The position numbers were made by a program, and so were the translations under genes. A DNA stretch of 64,000 nucleotides, taken from NCBI RefSeq assembly GCF_016756595.1, contig NZ_AP023259.1:1-64000 (forward strand), read 5' to 3'. Origin of the DNA: Mesorhizobium sp. L-2-11. Lineage in GTDB: Bacteria; Pseudomonadota; Alphaproteobacteria; Rhizobiales; Rhizobiaceae. Within the stretch, counting starts at the first letter, position 1. Every line of letters begins with the position of its first letter. This document shows, one piece after another, positions 8,901 through 18,039 of the stretch. The notes beneath the pieces are model-generated. The model was not told the origin of the DNA, searched no databases, and saw only the letters and a program-made list of their open reading frames with translations.

Positions 8901-9281
8901 ACGTGTCTATACTGTGGCGCGCGCTGCTGAACTGGTTGTCCTGCAGGTCGGGCGGCGGCGGCATGCGCATCGACCCACCCACGGACGTGCGCCGAATCGC
9001 ACCTCTGTCTGGATCAGCAGTGGAGCCGCCCAGGTTCAACTCGCTCATTTGCCGCTCCATGGCCGCTTGCTGCGCCCTTAGAGCCTGATAGCCTTGGATA
9101 AAATCCTCCGTTCCTCCTGTCAGACTCGCAACCCAACGGGTTTCAGCGTCGTCGGGAGCATCGTAGGGCCATGGCCCGCCTGTATTGTCCATTGCGGTCT
9201 CCGGTATCACAACAAGCAAATATACTAGCGCCTATCGGTGGAACCGCCGTCATGCACAATTCATATTCAGCCATTCTGGCC
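5913..9281. repeat. Direct repeat copy 1: effector gene with flanks (3369 bp)
   Basis: This shares its left end (from 5913) with 23597 and its right end (to 9281) with 26272. The second copy is 2676 bp; the 693-bp difference lies within the tandem-repeat coding part of the gene. Outside the repeats the two copies look nearly identical. The right end is cut by IS6 copy B at 9282. Confidence 0.9.
5992..9192 (-). CDS. Large repeat protein with C-terminal OTU/papain-like cysteine protease domain; putative secreted effector
   Basis: 1066 residues. The start is ATG 9192, preceded by GGAGA; the frame stays open upstream only to a TTG. Residues 1-130 are polar and Ser-rich, followed by a Lys-rich patch (PKKSGGLKSFLKTVKKAF). 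Residues about 186-726 hold five degenerate units of about 110 residues (motifs SEFRAAMDEARNRDPDNSHA, RGFSVWLQ, GGDKRVHRALEVLR). A Pro/Trp/Gln-rich linker follows. The last 135 residues contain GQGLNCLLDTVLQF (Cys958) and TPGHFQPLW (His1058), the Cys-His layout of OTU/papain-like proteases. No Sec signal. Modular build and lack of a signal resemble rhizobial type III effectors, but no tts-box was found upstream, and a contractile-injection payload is possible. A shorter paralogue lies at 23676-26183. Confidence 0.7.
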   Translation of the reverse strand: MDNTGGPWPYDAPDDAETRWVASLTGGTEDFIQGYQALRAQQAAMERQMSELNLGGSTADPDRGAIRRTSVGGSMRMPPPPDLQDNQFSSARHSIDTSYAASNRSRSRHSTASSEAYSSFSEEPAIAPQPKKSGGLKSFLKTVKKAFVPSSGRKSSEGSRQQTELVLESTLRMDFAKRGRADAGPDERLFSEFRAAMDEARNRDPDNSHAAATVGALVSFLRGFSVWLQLHPRYLTIAELLDDNDSVQLAARAAEFVGEGGDKRVHRALEVLRDSQAGNLTKSRAGNVRKSRPAPEDEHLVSEFTAAMDQARNRDPDNSHAAATVKTWVSSLRGFSVWLQNQSGNLTIANLIDDPNNPDALTARAAAFVDEGGEKRIHRALEALRASQAGNLTKSRAGNVRKSRPAPEDERLISEFRAAMDEARNRDPDNSHAAHTVKNWVSRLRRFSAWLQLHPRSLTIADLLDDNDSTQLTARAAAFVGQGGDKHVQRALEALRDWRAGTFIGCFHRGPRTSPHPEDEDLLKQFAEAATQLKVPQKTIAANVTALRWLSRWLKRNNRPPMASDSRFRTESINDDLLDYGAEDGADLSKVDSALSHLRRLAPGGEEFSGTGAGPRVMGRRTLDAYPDDDDLIEGLCKHSLHTLGSVTTAAQRRPVHILASNQRRFSDWLRREEKPSIASRLNGNREQIDDGLKDDFRAFKKANGPTGGGVALDKLQKYQRVVAANEAWRMPPEQAGWPQQSGQSPASSYDPDPLWDELSERGRQGPAASLDSYDQDEIHDAADQAGGRQPAGWEDGSWALSSQSDQPAPSPQSLNPTEFWAGVDQAGPLPADSFNTASFWQGMPPPAPSPAQSVDQPSPATWEQDIGASIFGPTYHQPASFDFEQHVPPDWGVPPSFPGPSTRTPQPPDDWQEHTASPPAAASLPDLPVGPFRQSLPTFLRRFNADVGQASGQGLNCLLDTVLQFAHNTRRQDHETAQTEQLQQQARFLRDSLVQISAVDPDGEIDLYAPGGVGAMLAHNFGVRIQVVAADARGRLTVHPILGQEGRLVHILHTPGHFQPLWPRH

Positions 9282-10109
9282 GGTTCTGTTGCAAACTTTT
9301 TCGTTACGGGTTGTCTGGCAAGTGACCTCCGACATTTTTTTAGGAGGTTTGTGATGTTCAGAGGCCGGCATTTCGACCGATCGGTCATCCTGGTGTGCGT
9401 TCGCTGGTATCTGGCATATGGACTGAGCCTGCGCGATTTGAAGGAGATGATGGCCGAGCGTGGCATTAGCGTTGATCATTCGACGATCCATCGCTGGGTT
9501 GTTCACTTCTCGCCCTTGCTGCTGGAGCGCTTCAACCGGCGCAAGCGCGCAGCGACCGGCAAATGGCATGTTGATGAAACCTACATCAAGGTCCGAGGGC
9601 AGTGGATGTATCTCTACCGCGCTATCGACAGCGTCGGCGACACGGTCGAATTCTATTTCAGCGAACATCGGGATTTGCCGGCGGCCAAGCGTTTCTTCAG
9701 GAAAGCGCTGGAGCGCCATGGGCGTCCCGATCGTGTCGTCATCGATGGTAGCCAGACCAACCAGGAGGCGATCGTTTCCTGCGATACGACACATCGATTG
9801 CAGGATCGCTGCAGGCGCCGACCGAAGCCGATCCGAATCCGCCAAAGCCAATACTTGAACAACCGGATCGAGCAGGACCATCGGCGGATCAAGCGCCGTG
9901 TTCGGCCGATGCTCGGCTTCAAATCTCCCGCAGCCGCAAGCATCATCCTCGACGGCATCGAAATGCTTCACATGATGCGCAAACGACAGGCGAGGTTCGC
10001 CTTCAACCCAAATCCGTCATTGGCCGAGCAGTTCGATATCCTCGCCGCCGCATAAGCACCGCCCGCCATCTCTTCTTGCTTCAGTTCAACAAAAATTTGC
10101 AACAGAACC
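9282..10109 (+). mobile_element. IS6-family insertion sequence, copy B
   Basis: A full 828-bp copy, AGGAGG leader version. It cuts the upstream region of the effector gene 89 bases before its start, at a point where the paralogue's sequence continues unbroken (26272/26273). Flanking octamers TTCTGGCC and CGCGCAAC differ, so DNA on the right was brought in by rearrangement. Confidence 0.96.
9354..10055 (+). CDS. IS6-family transposase
   Basis: Same 233-residue protein as in copy A, with Glu in MMAERG and all three catalytic acidic residues. The gene points away from the effector gene start. Confidence 0.95.
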   Translation: MFRGRHFDRSVILVCVRWYLAYGLSLRDLKEMMAERGISVDHSTIHRWVVHFSPLLLERFNRRKRAATGKWHVDETYIKVRGQWMYLYRAIDSVGDTVEFYFSEHRDLPAAKRFFRKALERHGRPDRVVIDGSQTNQEAIVSCDTTHRLQDRCRRRPKPIRIRQSQYLNNRIEQDHRRIKRRVRPMLGFKSPAAASIILDGIEMLHMMRKRQARFAFNPNPSLAEQFDILAAA

Positions 10110-10151
10110 CGCGCAACTCCGCCTTTTCAACGAAATGCGCCAGTCAAGATC

Positions 10152-10778
10152 TTAAACCCCTTCGGGCAACCGGCCGCGCTTAAGCAGCTTGGCGCGAGCC
10201 TGCTTGTAGTATTTCTCAACAGTGGCGGGATCGACTCCAATGCGTTCACTGATCTGGTCGTAAACTTCCTTTCGCTTCATTCCGCGCTTACGGCGGCGCA
10301 TCCAATCCAAGATCTCCTGCTCACGGCCCGTTAGCCCCGAATAGTGAAAATCAGCCGTTAACTGGCCCTTTTCCGATGTCCGGATGGCAAATCCGCATTG
10401 TGAAATATCCTGCAGCACGTCAGCCAGAAGTCCGCGCATCAGTCCGGTCTTGCTCACATATCCAGCTACCCCCAACCGACGACAGTGGTTAGCTTCGGCA
10501 ACCGAATCTAACCCAGTGATAACCACGTGTGTCGCTGAAGGGGATGCATCAATGACCTGCTCGACAACCGAAAGCCTGTCACAGAGTGAGATTGGATTTA
10601 CCCCCGGCAAGCCGGGGTCTATGAGAATGAGGTTAAACCCTTGGGACTTCATCAGAGCCTTAGCGATATCTAATGTGGGGGCGCCAAGAAGAATACTTTC
10701 GGTGAGGCAGTCCTTGAGTTCGTGCATCAGCGCCAGGCGCATCAAATCCTGATCTTCAATCACTAACATCTGTTGCAT
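10152..10778 (-). CDS. Response regulator, receiver plus LuxR-type HTH
   Basis: About 208 residues. The N-terminal receiver has the acidic pair in VIEDQD, the phospho-acceptor Asp in FNLILIDPGLPG and the conserved Lys in GYVSKTG. The C-terminal half has a LuxR/FixJ-like helix-turn-helix starting SGLTGREQEILDWMRR and continuing KRKEVYDQISERIGVDPATV. It should bind DNA after phosphorylation. I chose ATG 10778; a TTG at 10790 is an alternative, and neither has a strong ribosome-binding site. It is divergent from the LysR gene across about 190 bases and has no kinase next to it; the kinase at 12445 could be its partner. Confidence 0.8.
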   Translation of the reverse strand: MQQMLVIEDQDLMRLALMHELKDCLTESILLGAPTLDIAKALMKSQGFNLILIDPGLPGVNPISLCDRLSVVEQVIDASPSATHVVITGLDSVAEANHCRRLGVAGYVSKTGLMRGLLADVLQDISQCGFAIRTSEKGQLTADFHYSGLTGREQEILDWMRRRKRGMKRKEVYDQISERIGVDPATVEKYYKQARAKLLKRGRLPEGV

Positions 10779-10967
10779 TTTGCGGTCCAATTATGACTGA
10801 AACCACACCCGCGTCACGGGTCTATGAAAAATATGATCGAGAAAAGCAACCTCAAATAGGGAGGGCCACCCCCCTTTTTTGGGAAACGGAATACGTCCAT
10901 GGTTGCCGGCAACCTACAATTCGCGGTTGTTGAAATCTCGACCCAACGTAATCGAGGAATAGAGACC
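10779..10967. promoter_or_regulatory. Divergent intergenic region between response regulator and LysR genes
   Basis: 189 bases separate two regulators transcribed away from each other, so both promoters and probably a LysR site lie here. A C-run followed by a T-run (ACCCCCCTTTTTTGGG) near 10868-10883 stands out. I could not assign -35/-10 boxes or a clear T-N11-A operator. Confidence 0.4.
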
Positions 10968-11957
10968 ATGGACGAGCTCTCTTGTGGGAATGCCTCGCAA
11001 AATCACGATCGGCCGCACGCAGGTCTGACAGCCCGCGACCACTATGTCGAACAGCGACCAAATCTGAATCTGGCATCCATCAACCTGAACCTGCTGGTGG
11101 CATTGGAAGCCCTACTGGCAGCCCGCAACATCACGCATGCGGGCCGGCGCGTCGGCAAGAGTCAACCAGCGATGAGCCGGGCATTGGCAGTGCTGCGCGA
11201 CATTTTTAATGATGAAATCTTGGTACGAGGCTCGAGGGGCTTCTTCCTGACGTCGCAAGGCGAACGCTTGGCCCTAATGCTGCCGTCGGCATTGAATACG
11301 ATTCGGAAAATGGTGATGGAAAGCAGCGTCACCACAGGGGAGTGGCGCTCGAAGGCCACGATGGCCGTGCCGGATCACCAAACGTTGATCCTGCTGCCGC
11401 GGCTCATGCAGCGCGCGCCTGACCTTGAGATCGTCTCCCATTCGCTCTTTAAAGGCGCCCTACAAGCGCTTGAGGCAGGCGATATCGATCTGGCGGTTGG
11501 GCAGATCGCCACCGCTCCGCCAGGCTACTTGCGGCGCAGCCTGTATACTGACCACTTCGTGTGCCTGCTGCGCCACGACCACCCGTCACTAGCGCAGGAA
11601 CTGACAACTGAGAACGTTATGGCCCTGCGTCACGCCGCCATCAGTTCAGACTCCGAAAGCGAAGTCGGGCAAATTTACGACGCGCTGCCAGAGTTGGGAT
11701 TGCCACATCGCAGGATGCGCTTTTCCAACGTGTTAACGGCCGCAATGGTGGCTGCGACTTCCGATATGGCCCTCGTCGTCCCGCACCGGGCGGCCATGCG
11801 GTTTGCCGCCATGCTACCGCTCACCGCGGTCGATCTACCTATCATAACAAATCCCTACGAGGTCATGCTGATCTGGCACGAGCGTTGGCATCGCGACCCA
11901 GAGCATAAGTGGCTGCGCGGTGAGGTCGCCGCAGCACTGACTAAAGGAGCAGACTGA
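10968..11957 (+). CDS. LysR-family transcriptional regulator
   Basis: 329 residues from ATG 10968, which follows GAGGAAT; an in-frame ATG at 10899 lacks this signal. The winged HTH is at about residues 35-95: INLNLLVALEALLAARNITH, GRRVGKSQPAMSRALAVLRD, then the wing and linker helix (TSQGERLALMLPSALNTIRK). A periplasmic-binding-like effector domain follows. The HTH and LNLLVALEAL core resemble the NodD/SyrM branch only in general, so I would not call it nodD. It sits between IS copies with a response regulator and a sensor kinase. Confidence 0.85.
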   Translation: MDELSCGNASQNHDRPHAGLTARDHYVEQRPNLNLASINLNLLVALEALLAARNITHAGRRVGKSQPAMSRALAVLRDIFNDEILVRGSRGFFLTSQGERLALMLPSALNTIRKMVMESSVTTGEWRSKATMAVPDHQTLILLPRLMQRAPDLEIVSHSLFKGALQALEAGDIDLAVGQIATAPPGYLRRSLYTDHFVCLLRHDHPSLAQELTTENVMALRHAAISSDSESEVGQIYDALPELGLPHRRMRFSNVLTAAMVAATSDMALVVPHRAAMRFAAMLPLTAVDLPIITNPYEVMLIWHERWHRDPEHKWLRGEVAAALTKGAD

Positions 11958-12444
11958 CCAGAGGGCCGCAGTAGAATAGATAGCCTACAGCTACCCAGTC
12001 GAAAAGGCGCCACTCGAAGCGACGCCGCAGGCGGTATGAACCGGGTCGGATGCTCGCGTCGAGCTCCGACGAGGACCAGCGGGTTTTCCTCCAGTCTGAT
12101 TCGCTCTGTGGCTTGTTCGAAAATACGCTGGACGAACAATGAAAATCGTCCTCACGAATCCTGTCGAAGACATGCTCGCTGGGAACGATATCGCGGGCTG
12201 GTTAGCTGCACAGTTTAACGGACTCGACAACGAGGCGCGCACGAAAAAGTCGAGGTTCATTCTTCCGAATTGGCGCCAAGATGATGATCGTCAGTATGAC
12301 ATGCGGGCTCATCAGGGGCCGATTAATTAGTATCAAGGGACCCGACTTGAAAATTTCCGTATTTCTTTTGGAGTGGCTGCCGTCTTCATATGTGCTTGCG
12401 CACTGCTCAATTTTGGCGCGGTGCTCGACAGTGCAGCCGGTGCC
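11958..12444. other. Intergenic region with one possible small ORF
   Basis: A 63-codon frame at 12139-12330 begins MKIVLTNPVEDMLAGNDIAG. It has a plausible start context but no recognised family. Its product is hydrophilic and could be the remnant of a longer gene. Nothing else was recognised in this stretch. Confidence 0.3.
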
Positions 12445-13698
12445 ATGATTGCTATGATCTTAAAACGGTCCTTCAACTCCGCAACCGGACTTTATCTCGC
12501 GCTGGCGATGGCGATATCACTGGGCTGCTGGTCGTTTGTTCTGTCCGAACACTACCGAGAAGAGACCAGCCAATCACTCGGTCGGACCTGTGAAACTCTG
12601 TATATGGCGGAAGAAGCCCGGGCGGGCATCGTGCGGATTTCCGGCTGGCTTCGTCTCGCCAGCGCGACCAGAGAACTAGAGCCGGCGTTCGGCCACCAAA
12701 TTACGGCGATCATAGTCAATATAGACCAACTATTGACGCAAGAACAACTAAGCCAAAAGGAGATCAATCTTCTGCTCATGGCCCGGAAAGTCATAAAGAA
12801 GCAGGTCATGCCAATTGCGATGATCGGTAGAGGCTATGATGAGGCGCTCCCGCACACGGCCGAGATCGAGCACACTCTGTCCGAAATCGCTCGTTTAGCA
12901 GCTGCTCGCCGCATCAGCGTCAAGGAAAAAGCAAAGATCGCGATCGCCGCTATGCGTAACCGCGTCGTTTTCTCACTCGCGCTTGTTCTGGTGGTTATCG
13001 GATTCATAATAATTGCGCAACGTGCCAAGTTTTCCAGGCGCCGCGATGAATACATTCGGGCCTTTTTGTTGCTGCATGCGCATATGACCCGATCACGAAT
13101 TGTTGCACTTCGGCTGTTTCTTGGCGAGCTTGGGCGTCAGATCTTACCGTCGCCCGAAATGCTTAAGGCCGCCCAAGACGCGGTGAAGGAACTCGAAGGT
13201 ATCACTAACCGGCTCATGAGGATCGCCAATTCAGAGCGCGATGTTCGCACCCAGCCGCTCGGCAAACTTCTTGAAGAGAATCGAGGTGCACTGGACACCC
13301 ACATTCGATTGGAAATCGACGACAACGCGAAGCAGTTGCAAGTTCCGGCGACCCAAGTTCGCTTGATTGTCGAAGAGCTTGTAAACAACGCTATGGCGGC
13401 TGTTCAAGGAAAACAAGACAAACAAGTCACGATCGGAGCGCGCGTTCTCAATCGACGCTTCTTGTTCGCGCGCAGGCTCCTTATTGAAATTGCAGATAAC
13501 GGTAGTGGCATGACCTCGGATATTTTGGCCAAAGCCGCAACGCCGTTCTTTTCAATGCGAGGGGGGTCGCACGTTGGGCTCGGTTTGACAGGTTGCATTG
13601 AAATGGTTAACGCGATGCGGGGCAGTATTAAAATCAAATCCACGCCCGGGTTCAGCACTGTCGTGCGCATTTTGTTGCCGATCGGCCCCAGGAGGTGA
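12445..13698 (+). CDS. Membrane sensor histidine kinase
   Basis: About 417 residues. Two membrane helices (GLYLALAMAISLGCWSFVL near the start and VVFSLALVLVVIGFIIIAQR near residue 195) flank a helical sensor region of about 140 residues. The H-box is atypical, probably the His in LLLHAHMTRSRIVALRLFL. The ATPase domain is clear: N-box EELVNNAMAA, G1 IADNGSGM, F-box ATPFFSM, G2 GLGLTGCIEMVNAMRG. The start is uncertain: ATG 12445, ATG 12454 or GTG 12373, none with a good ribosome-binding site. It may signal to the response regulator at 10152, which lies on the other side of the LysR gene. Confidence 0.8.
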   Translation: MIAMILKRSFNSATGLYLALAMAISLGCWSFVLSEHYREETSQSLGRTCETLYMAEEARAGIVRISGWLRLASATRELEPAFGHQITAIIVNIDQLLTQEQLSQKEINLLLMARKVIKKQVMPIAMIGRGYDEALPHTAEIEHTLSEIARLAAARRISVKEKAKIAIAAMRNRVVFSLALVLVVIGFIIIAQRAKFSRRRDEYIRAFLLLHAHMTRSRIVALRLFLGELGRQILPSPEMLKAAQDAVKELEGITNRLMRIANSERDVRTQPLGKLLEENRGALDTHIRLEIDDNAKQLQVPATQVRLIVEELVNNAMAAVQGKQDKQVTIGARVLNRRFLFARRLLIEIADNGSGMTSDILAKAATPFFSMRGGSHVGLGLTGCIEMVNAMRGSIKIKSTPGFSTVVRILLPIGPRR

Positions 13699-13734
13699 CA
13701 TTCGCGTAACGAGGCATGCATCAATTATGTCCCG

Positions 13735-13830
13735 CTGAAACTGGAGTACACTCTAAGTATTCCTCCGGGGCGAGGTAGTCGAGTGCTTAATGCAACCGTT
13801 GCCGATTGTAAACATCTTCAATGAAGCTCG
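13735..13830 (-). pseudogene. IS3-family transposase, 3' fragment
   Basis: The minus strand reads RIASFIEDVYNRQRLH, a stop, then ALDYLAPEEYLECTPVS. This is the C-terminal end of IS3-type OrfB, normally YNRQRLHSALDYLxPxEYE. The TAA replaces a Ser codon (TCA to TAA), so the piece is decayed. No terminal repeat was found beside it. Confidence 0.65.
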
Positions 13831-13839
13831 CGATACGCC

Positions 13840-13960
13840 ATGGGGCGTCCGAGCATTGCTGTCGCCCTGGAGCGCGGACGCGGTGGCGTTGTGGACGATC
13901 CTGTCGAGAATGGCGTCGGCGATGGTGGGGGCACCGATCTTGTCATGAGACCTTCCTTCT
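13840..13960 (-). pseudogene. IS21-family istB fragment
   Basis: The minus-strand frame reads DKIGAPTIADAILDRIVHNA and then ASALQGDSNA. This matches the C-terminal end of IstB helper ATPases (TVADALLDRLVHNAHRIxLKGDS). Only this tail survives between an IS3 fragment and IS6 copy C. The following bases to 14084 give WQIELSDDQINTLQARLART on the minus strand, which I do not recognise. Confidence 0.6.
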
Positions 13961-14084
13961 TGATCGCATGGTGCGTGCGAGCCGGGCTTGCAGGGTGTTG
14001 ATTTGGTCATCCGAGAGTTCGATTTGCCAAGGCTGGCCCTTCGTAAGCTGGCGCCCGTCGAGCAAGCCGCATGCGAGATAGTCG

Positions 14085-14912
14085 GGTTCTGTTGCAAACT
14101 TTTTCGTTACGGGTTGTCTGGCAAGTGACCTCCGACATTTTTTTAGGAGGTTTGTGATGTTCAGAGGCCGGCATTTCGACCGATCGGTCATCCTGGTGTG
14201 CGTTCGCTGGTATCTGGCATATGGACTGAGCCTGCGCGATTTGAAGGAGATGATGGCCCAGCGTGGCATTAGCGTTGATCATTCGACGATCCATCGCTGG
14301 GTTGTTCACTTCTCGCCCTTGCTGCTGGAGCGCTTCAACCGGCGCAAGCGCGCAGCGACCGGCAAATGGCATGTTGATGAAACCTACATCAAGGTCCGAG
14401 GGCAGTGGATGTATCTCTACCGCGCTATCGACAGCGTCGGCGACACGGTCGAATTCTATTTCAGCGAACATCGGGATTTGCCGGCGGCCAAGCGTTTCTT
14501 CAGGAAAGCGCTGGAGCGCCATGGGCGTCCCGATCGTGTCGTCATCGATGGTAGCCAGACCAACCAGGAGGCGATCGTTTCCTGCGATACGACACATCGA
14601 TTGCAGGATCGCTGCAGGCGCCGACCGAAGCCGATCCGAATCCGCCAAAGCCAATACTTGAACAACCGGATCGAGCAGGACCATCGGCGGATCAAGCGCC
14701 GTGTTCGGCCGATGCTCGGCTTCAAATCTCCCGCAGCCGCAAGCATCATCCTCGACGGCATCGAAATGCTTCACATGATGCGCAAACGACAGGCGAGGTT
14801 CGCCTTCAACCCAAATCCGTCATTGGCCGAGCAGTTCGATATCCTCGCCGCCGCATAAGCACCGCCCGCCATCTCTTCTTGCTTCAGTTCAACAAAAATT
14901 TGCAACAGAACC
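14085..14912 (+). mobile_element. IS6-family insertion sequence, copy C
   Basis: A full 828-bp copy. It cuts the 3' end of the Tn3 transposase gene on its right. Flanking octamers GATAGTCG and CTGCATCG do not match. It shares the Gln variant of the transposase and the AGGAGG leader with copy F. Confidence 0.96.
14157..14858 (+). CDS. IS6-family transposase (Gln variant)
   Basis: 233 residues, differing from copy A by Gln for Glu in the HTH segment MMAQRG. The catalytic DDE residues are unchanged. Convergent with the truncated tnpA of Tn3 type. Confidence 0.95.
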   Translation: MFRGRHFDRSVILVCVRWYLAYGLSLRDLKEMMAQRGISVDHSTIHRWVVHFSPLLLERFNRRKRAATGKWHVDETYIKVRGQWMYLYRAIDSVGDTVEFYFSEHRDLPAAKRFFRKALERHGRPDRVVIDGSQTNQEAIVSCDTTHRLQDRCRRRPKPIRIRQSQYLNNRIEQDHRRIKRRVRPMLGFKSPAAASIILDGIEMLHMMRKRQARFAFNPNPSLAEQFDILAAA

Positions 14913-17211
14913 CTGCATCGCGGCGGTGTATTTGACCATCTCGTCATACTGCTGCTCGATCTCATCCCAACTGATCGCTCCGGAAAGAATCGGCAGGAGG
15001 TTCGGCAATCGCGCACGTATCGTCGCTTCTGGGACCGCCAGCTTCTGGCGGGCAATTGCTTTCAGGCGCGGCGCGAGCTCGAACCCGAGAAGGCGGCAAA
15101 ACGCGAAGCCGACGGCGCTCTGACCATGGCTGTCGACATACTGGCGCTGGATTTCCATATCGGTACAATGGCGGAGAACGCCTTCGATCATGGAAGCGAC
15201 TTCCGAAGACGAGCACCGCTTGAGCTGGGAATAGACACAGGTCGTGCGTTTCTCGACGTGCCAGTAGATCATGACGCCGCGCCCACCATAGCGGGCATGC
15301 CATTCCGTCATGAGATTGCGGTCCCACGCGCCGAACTTCGTGGAATCGGATGCACAGGCCGTGCCTGCATCACCCCAAACGGCTGCGTTGCGGATCGCCA
15401 GCGTCGCGTTCGCGACCCGTGCGCAGGCCTCTCTCAGAGCCGGTACATGGATGAAACGACGATGAACATGCAGCAATTCCTCGTAGCTCACATCTGGCGT
15501 CGCTCCCGCGACCCGCTTGAGCCCGGCATTCGTGCCGAGAGCATAGAGGCACAACAGAAGCCGTCGATCCAGCATCCCCCTCGACAGGGAAACTCTCGAC
15601 GCTGATGTTTCGAAGGCCTCCAACAGACCGGTGTCGAGTGCAGTCTCCTTCAGCACGTCGAGCAGCCCGGTCATCGGCCAGCGCCCGCCGATCTCGCCTT
15701 TGATCGCATCGAGCCCCTTGGGTTCTGGCGAAGGTTTGAATGGCGTGATCGAGATACGGTTTTCGCCGCGCCACAGCAGTCGGACCTTGTCATTTTGTGG
15801 AATCGTTTCGTTCAGAAGCAACAGCTCCCGCTCAAGCTCCGCACGAACGGCTGAGGTAAATTCCCTCGCGTCCGGCGTCAGGTCGAGGCCGGAATAGTAG
15901 GCATCGCGCCGGATACCGAAGTCCTTGGGCAGATCGTCATCCGGGTTTCGGTAACGGTCCGCGCCAACGACCCAGATCTCCTTGGAGCGAATGCGATCGC
16001 GCAACTGGGTGAGGACACAAAGCTCGTAGCTGATCCGGTTTACTCGGCCATCGTCATCGATGACGGAACTGCGCCACCTGGCGGGAACAACCTCATCGAT
16101 CGGAATGTCCTTCGCCGGTACGAACCGGCAACCGTCATCTATCTTGCTCCGAATCCAGTCGAGCGCTGCAAGCACCGGACGCCACACCGTGTTGTTCGAC
16201 CGGAATTCCAGAACCGAGAGCAAGTCAGGCAACATGCGCCGGTAATGATTGGCCCAGGATGACCGCATCACCTTATATATACGCCGATCGAGCGCCCCTT
16301 TCGCCTGGCTCTCCTTGACGATCGCCGCCAGCTTGTCCTTGCCGACAATAGGGAAAATCACATCGCAGACGCGCCCGGACGGCTCCTCGATCGAAGCGCT
16401 GGCGATCTCGACCAGCAGCCGTTCCTTTCCATAGACCCGCTCAATATCCTTTGCGATATCACCCACGACCTTGCGTTTCGAGCGTGTGCCGATTTTGTGG
16501 ACCGTCTCGATCAGAAGATCGACCATCGCATCCGTCAGCTGCGCCTCGCGGGAAAAAAGATAAACCGCATACAGTCCGATCTGCCGCGCAGGTGCATGCC
16601 GGCGCATCTCCGAGGCCTTTTCGCCGCCGACCCGACGAACAACCTGTTCTACCCAAGCCTTTCCGGCCACCGAGAGAAGGTCCCGCGGCAGATTGAGTTT
16701 CTGGATGAAGGCGAGCTTCGCCGTCATGCTGAGGATGTTGTCGAGCGACGCCTGGCCAGCGTCGCCTTTCATCGTATTGAACCCGGTCTGACCATCCGGC
16801 TCGGCAATTGAAGCCTCCAGCAAAGCGACCGTGCTTGCTGAAAGCCGGTCGTGCACTCCGCTCAGCCAGCTATCCAGATAGTGCTGCCGTTGCGAGCGTA
16901 CCAGACGCTCCAGTTCCTTGCGTGAAGGTCCGTAAATATGCCTGTCCAGGCACCACAGGAAAACATGCTCAAGCATGGCGCCAATCGACTGCCCGGTTGG
17001 GCACAGTTCACCAGCGATCCACGATGTCAGTTGCTCTCGATCTTCCCGCTTCAGACGCCGAAAGCCGAGATGCCGCAGAATCTCCGCGCAATGTCGGCGG
17101 GCGGTCCGACCGGAGAAATCATAGTGGTTTACAGCTTCCGCTTGGAGGTCGAGCTGCTCGGCCAGATACAAAACGCCATCAGGGGGAATCGCCGCGTGAT
17201 CCTGCACAAAG
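14913..17211 (-). pseudogene. tnpA: Tn3-family transposase, both ends removed by IS6
   Basis: About 766 codons remain of a protein normally near 960-1000. The visible part runs from the end of the N-terminal DNA-binding region (YDFSGRTARRHCAEILRHLG) to the catalytic part: ACASDSTKFGAWDRNLMTEW with the first acidic residue, YWHVEKRTTCVYSQLKRCSS, and YVDSHGQSAVGFAFCRLLGF with the second. It ends at KYTAAMQ, about 170 residues short, so the final catalytic Glu is missing. IS6 copies C and D abut both ends. The resolvase gene lies beyond copy D in divergent orientation, so this was a Tn3-type unit with tnpA and tnpR transcribed apart. Confidence 0.9.
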
Positions 17212-18039
17212 GGTTCTGTTGCAAATTTTTGTTGAACTGAAGCAAGAAGAGATGGCGGGCGGTGCTTATGCGGCGGCGAGGATATCGAACTGCTCGGCCA
17301 ATGACGGATTTGGGTTGAAGGCGAACCTCGCCTGTCGTTTGCGCATCATGTGAAGCATTTCGATGCCGTCGAGGATGATGCTTGCGGCTGCGGGAGATTT
17401 GAAGCCGAGCATCGGCCGAACACGGCGCTTGATCCGCCGATGGTCCTGCTCGATCCGGTTGTTCAAGTATTGGCTTTGGCGGATTCGGATCGGCTTCGGT
17501 CGGCGCCTGCAGCGATCCTGCAATCGATGTGTCGTATCGCAGGAAACGATCGCCTCCTGGTTGGTCTGGCTACCATCGATGACGACACGATCGGGACGCC
17601 CATGGCGCTCCAGCGCTTTCCTGAAGAAACGCTTGGCCGCCGGCAAATCCCGATGTTCGCTGAAATAGAATTCGACCGTGTCGCCGACGCTGTCGATAGC
17701 GCGGTAGAGATACATCCACTGCCCTCGGACCTTGATGTAGGTTTCATCAACATGCCATTTGCCGGTCGCTGCGCGCTTGCGCCGGTTGAAGCGCTCCAGC
17801 AGCAAGGGCGAGAAGTGAACAACCCAGCGATGGATCGTCGAATGATCAACGCTAATGCCACGCTCGGCCATCATCTCCTTCAAATCGCGCAGGCTCAGTC
17901 CATATGCCAGATACCAGCGAACGCACACCAGGATGACCGATCGGTCGAAATGCCGGCCTCTGAACATCACAAACCTCCTAAAAAAATGTCGGAGGTCACT
18001 TGCCAGACAACCCGTAACGAAAAAGTTTGCAACAGAACC
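17212..18039 (-). mobile_element. IS6-family insertion sequence, copy D
   Basis: Mirror image of copy A at the inner end of the right duplication arm. It sits between tnpA and tnpR of the Tn3-type unit, where the res site and both promoters would be. Flanking octamers GCACAAAG and GTCGGATA do not match, so the insertion was followed by rearrangement or by loss of intervening DNA. Confidence 0.96.
17266..17967 (-). CDS. IS6-family transposase
   Basis: Identical in sequence to the copy A transposase, on the opposite strand. It is transcribed toward the truncated tnpA gene. Confidence 0.95.
   Translation of the reverse strand: MFRGRHFDRSVILVCVRWYLAYGLSLRDLKEMMAERGISVDHSTIHRWVVHFSPLLLERFNRRKRAATGKWHVDETYIKVRGQWMYLYRAIDSVGDTVEFYFSEHRDLPAAKRFFRKALERHGRPDRVVIDGSQTNQEAIVSCDTTHRLQDRCRRRPKPIRIRQSQYLNNRIEQDHRRIKRRVRPMLGFKSPAAASIILDGIEMLHMMRKRQARFAFNPNPSLAEQFDILAAA

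Noticed and set aside
7402-9081. 559-codon plus-strand ORF opposite the large effector gene, and similar ones at 25059-26072
   Set aside because: It is the complement of the repeat-rich effector frame. The minus-strand frame has a proper start with ribosome-binding site and recognisable domain structure.
10968-11957. Possible NodD
   Set aside because: The HTH and core resemble LysR regulators in general. No nod-box or nod gene is in the window, and the effector domain did not look NodD-like.
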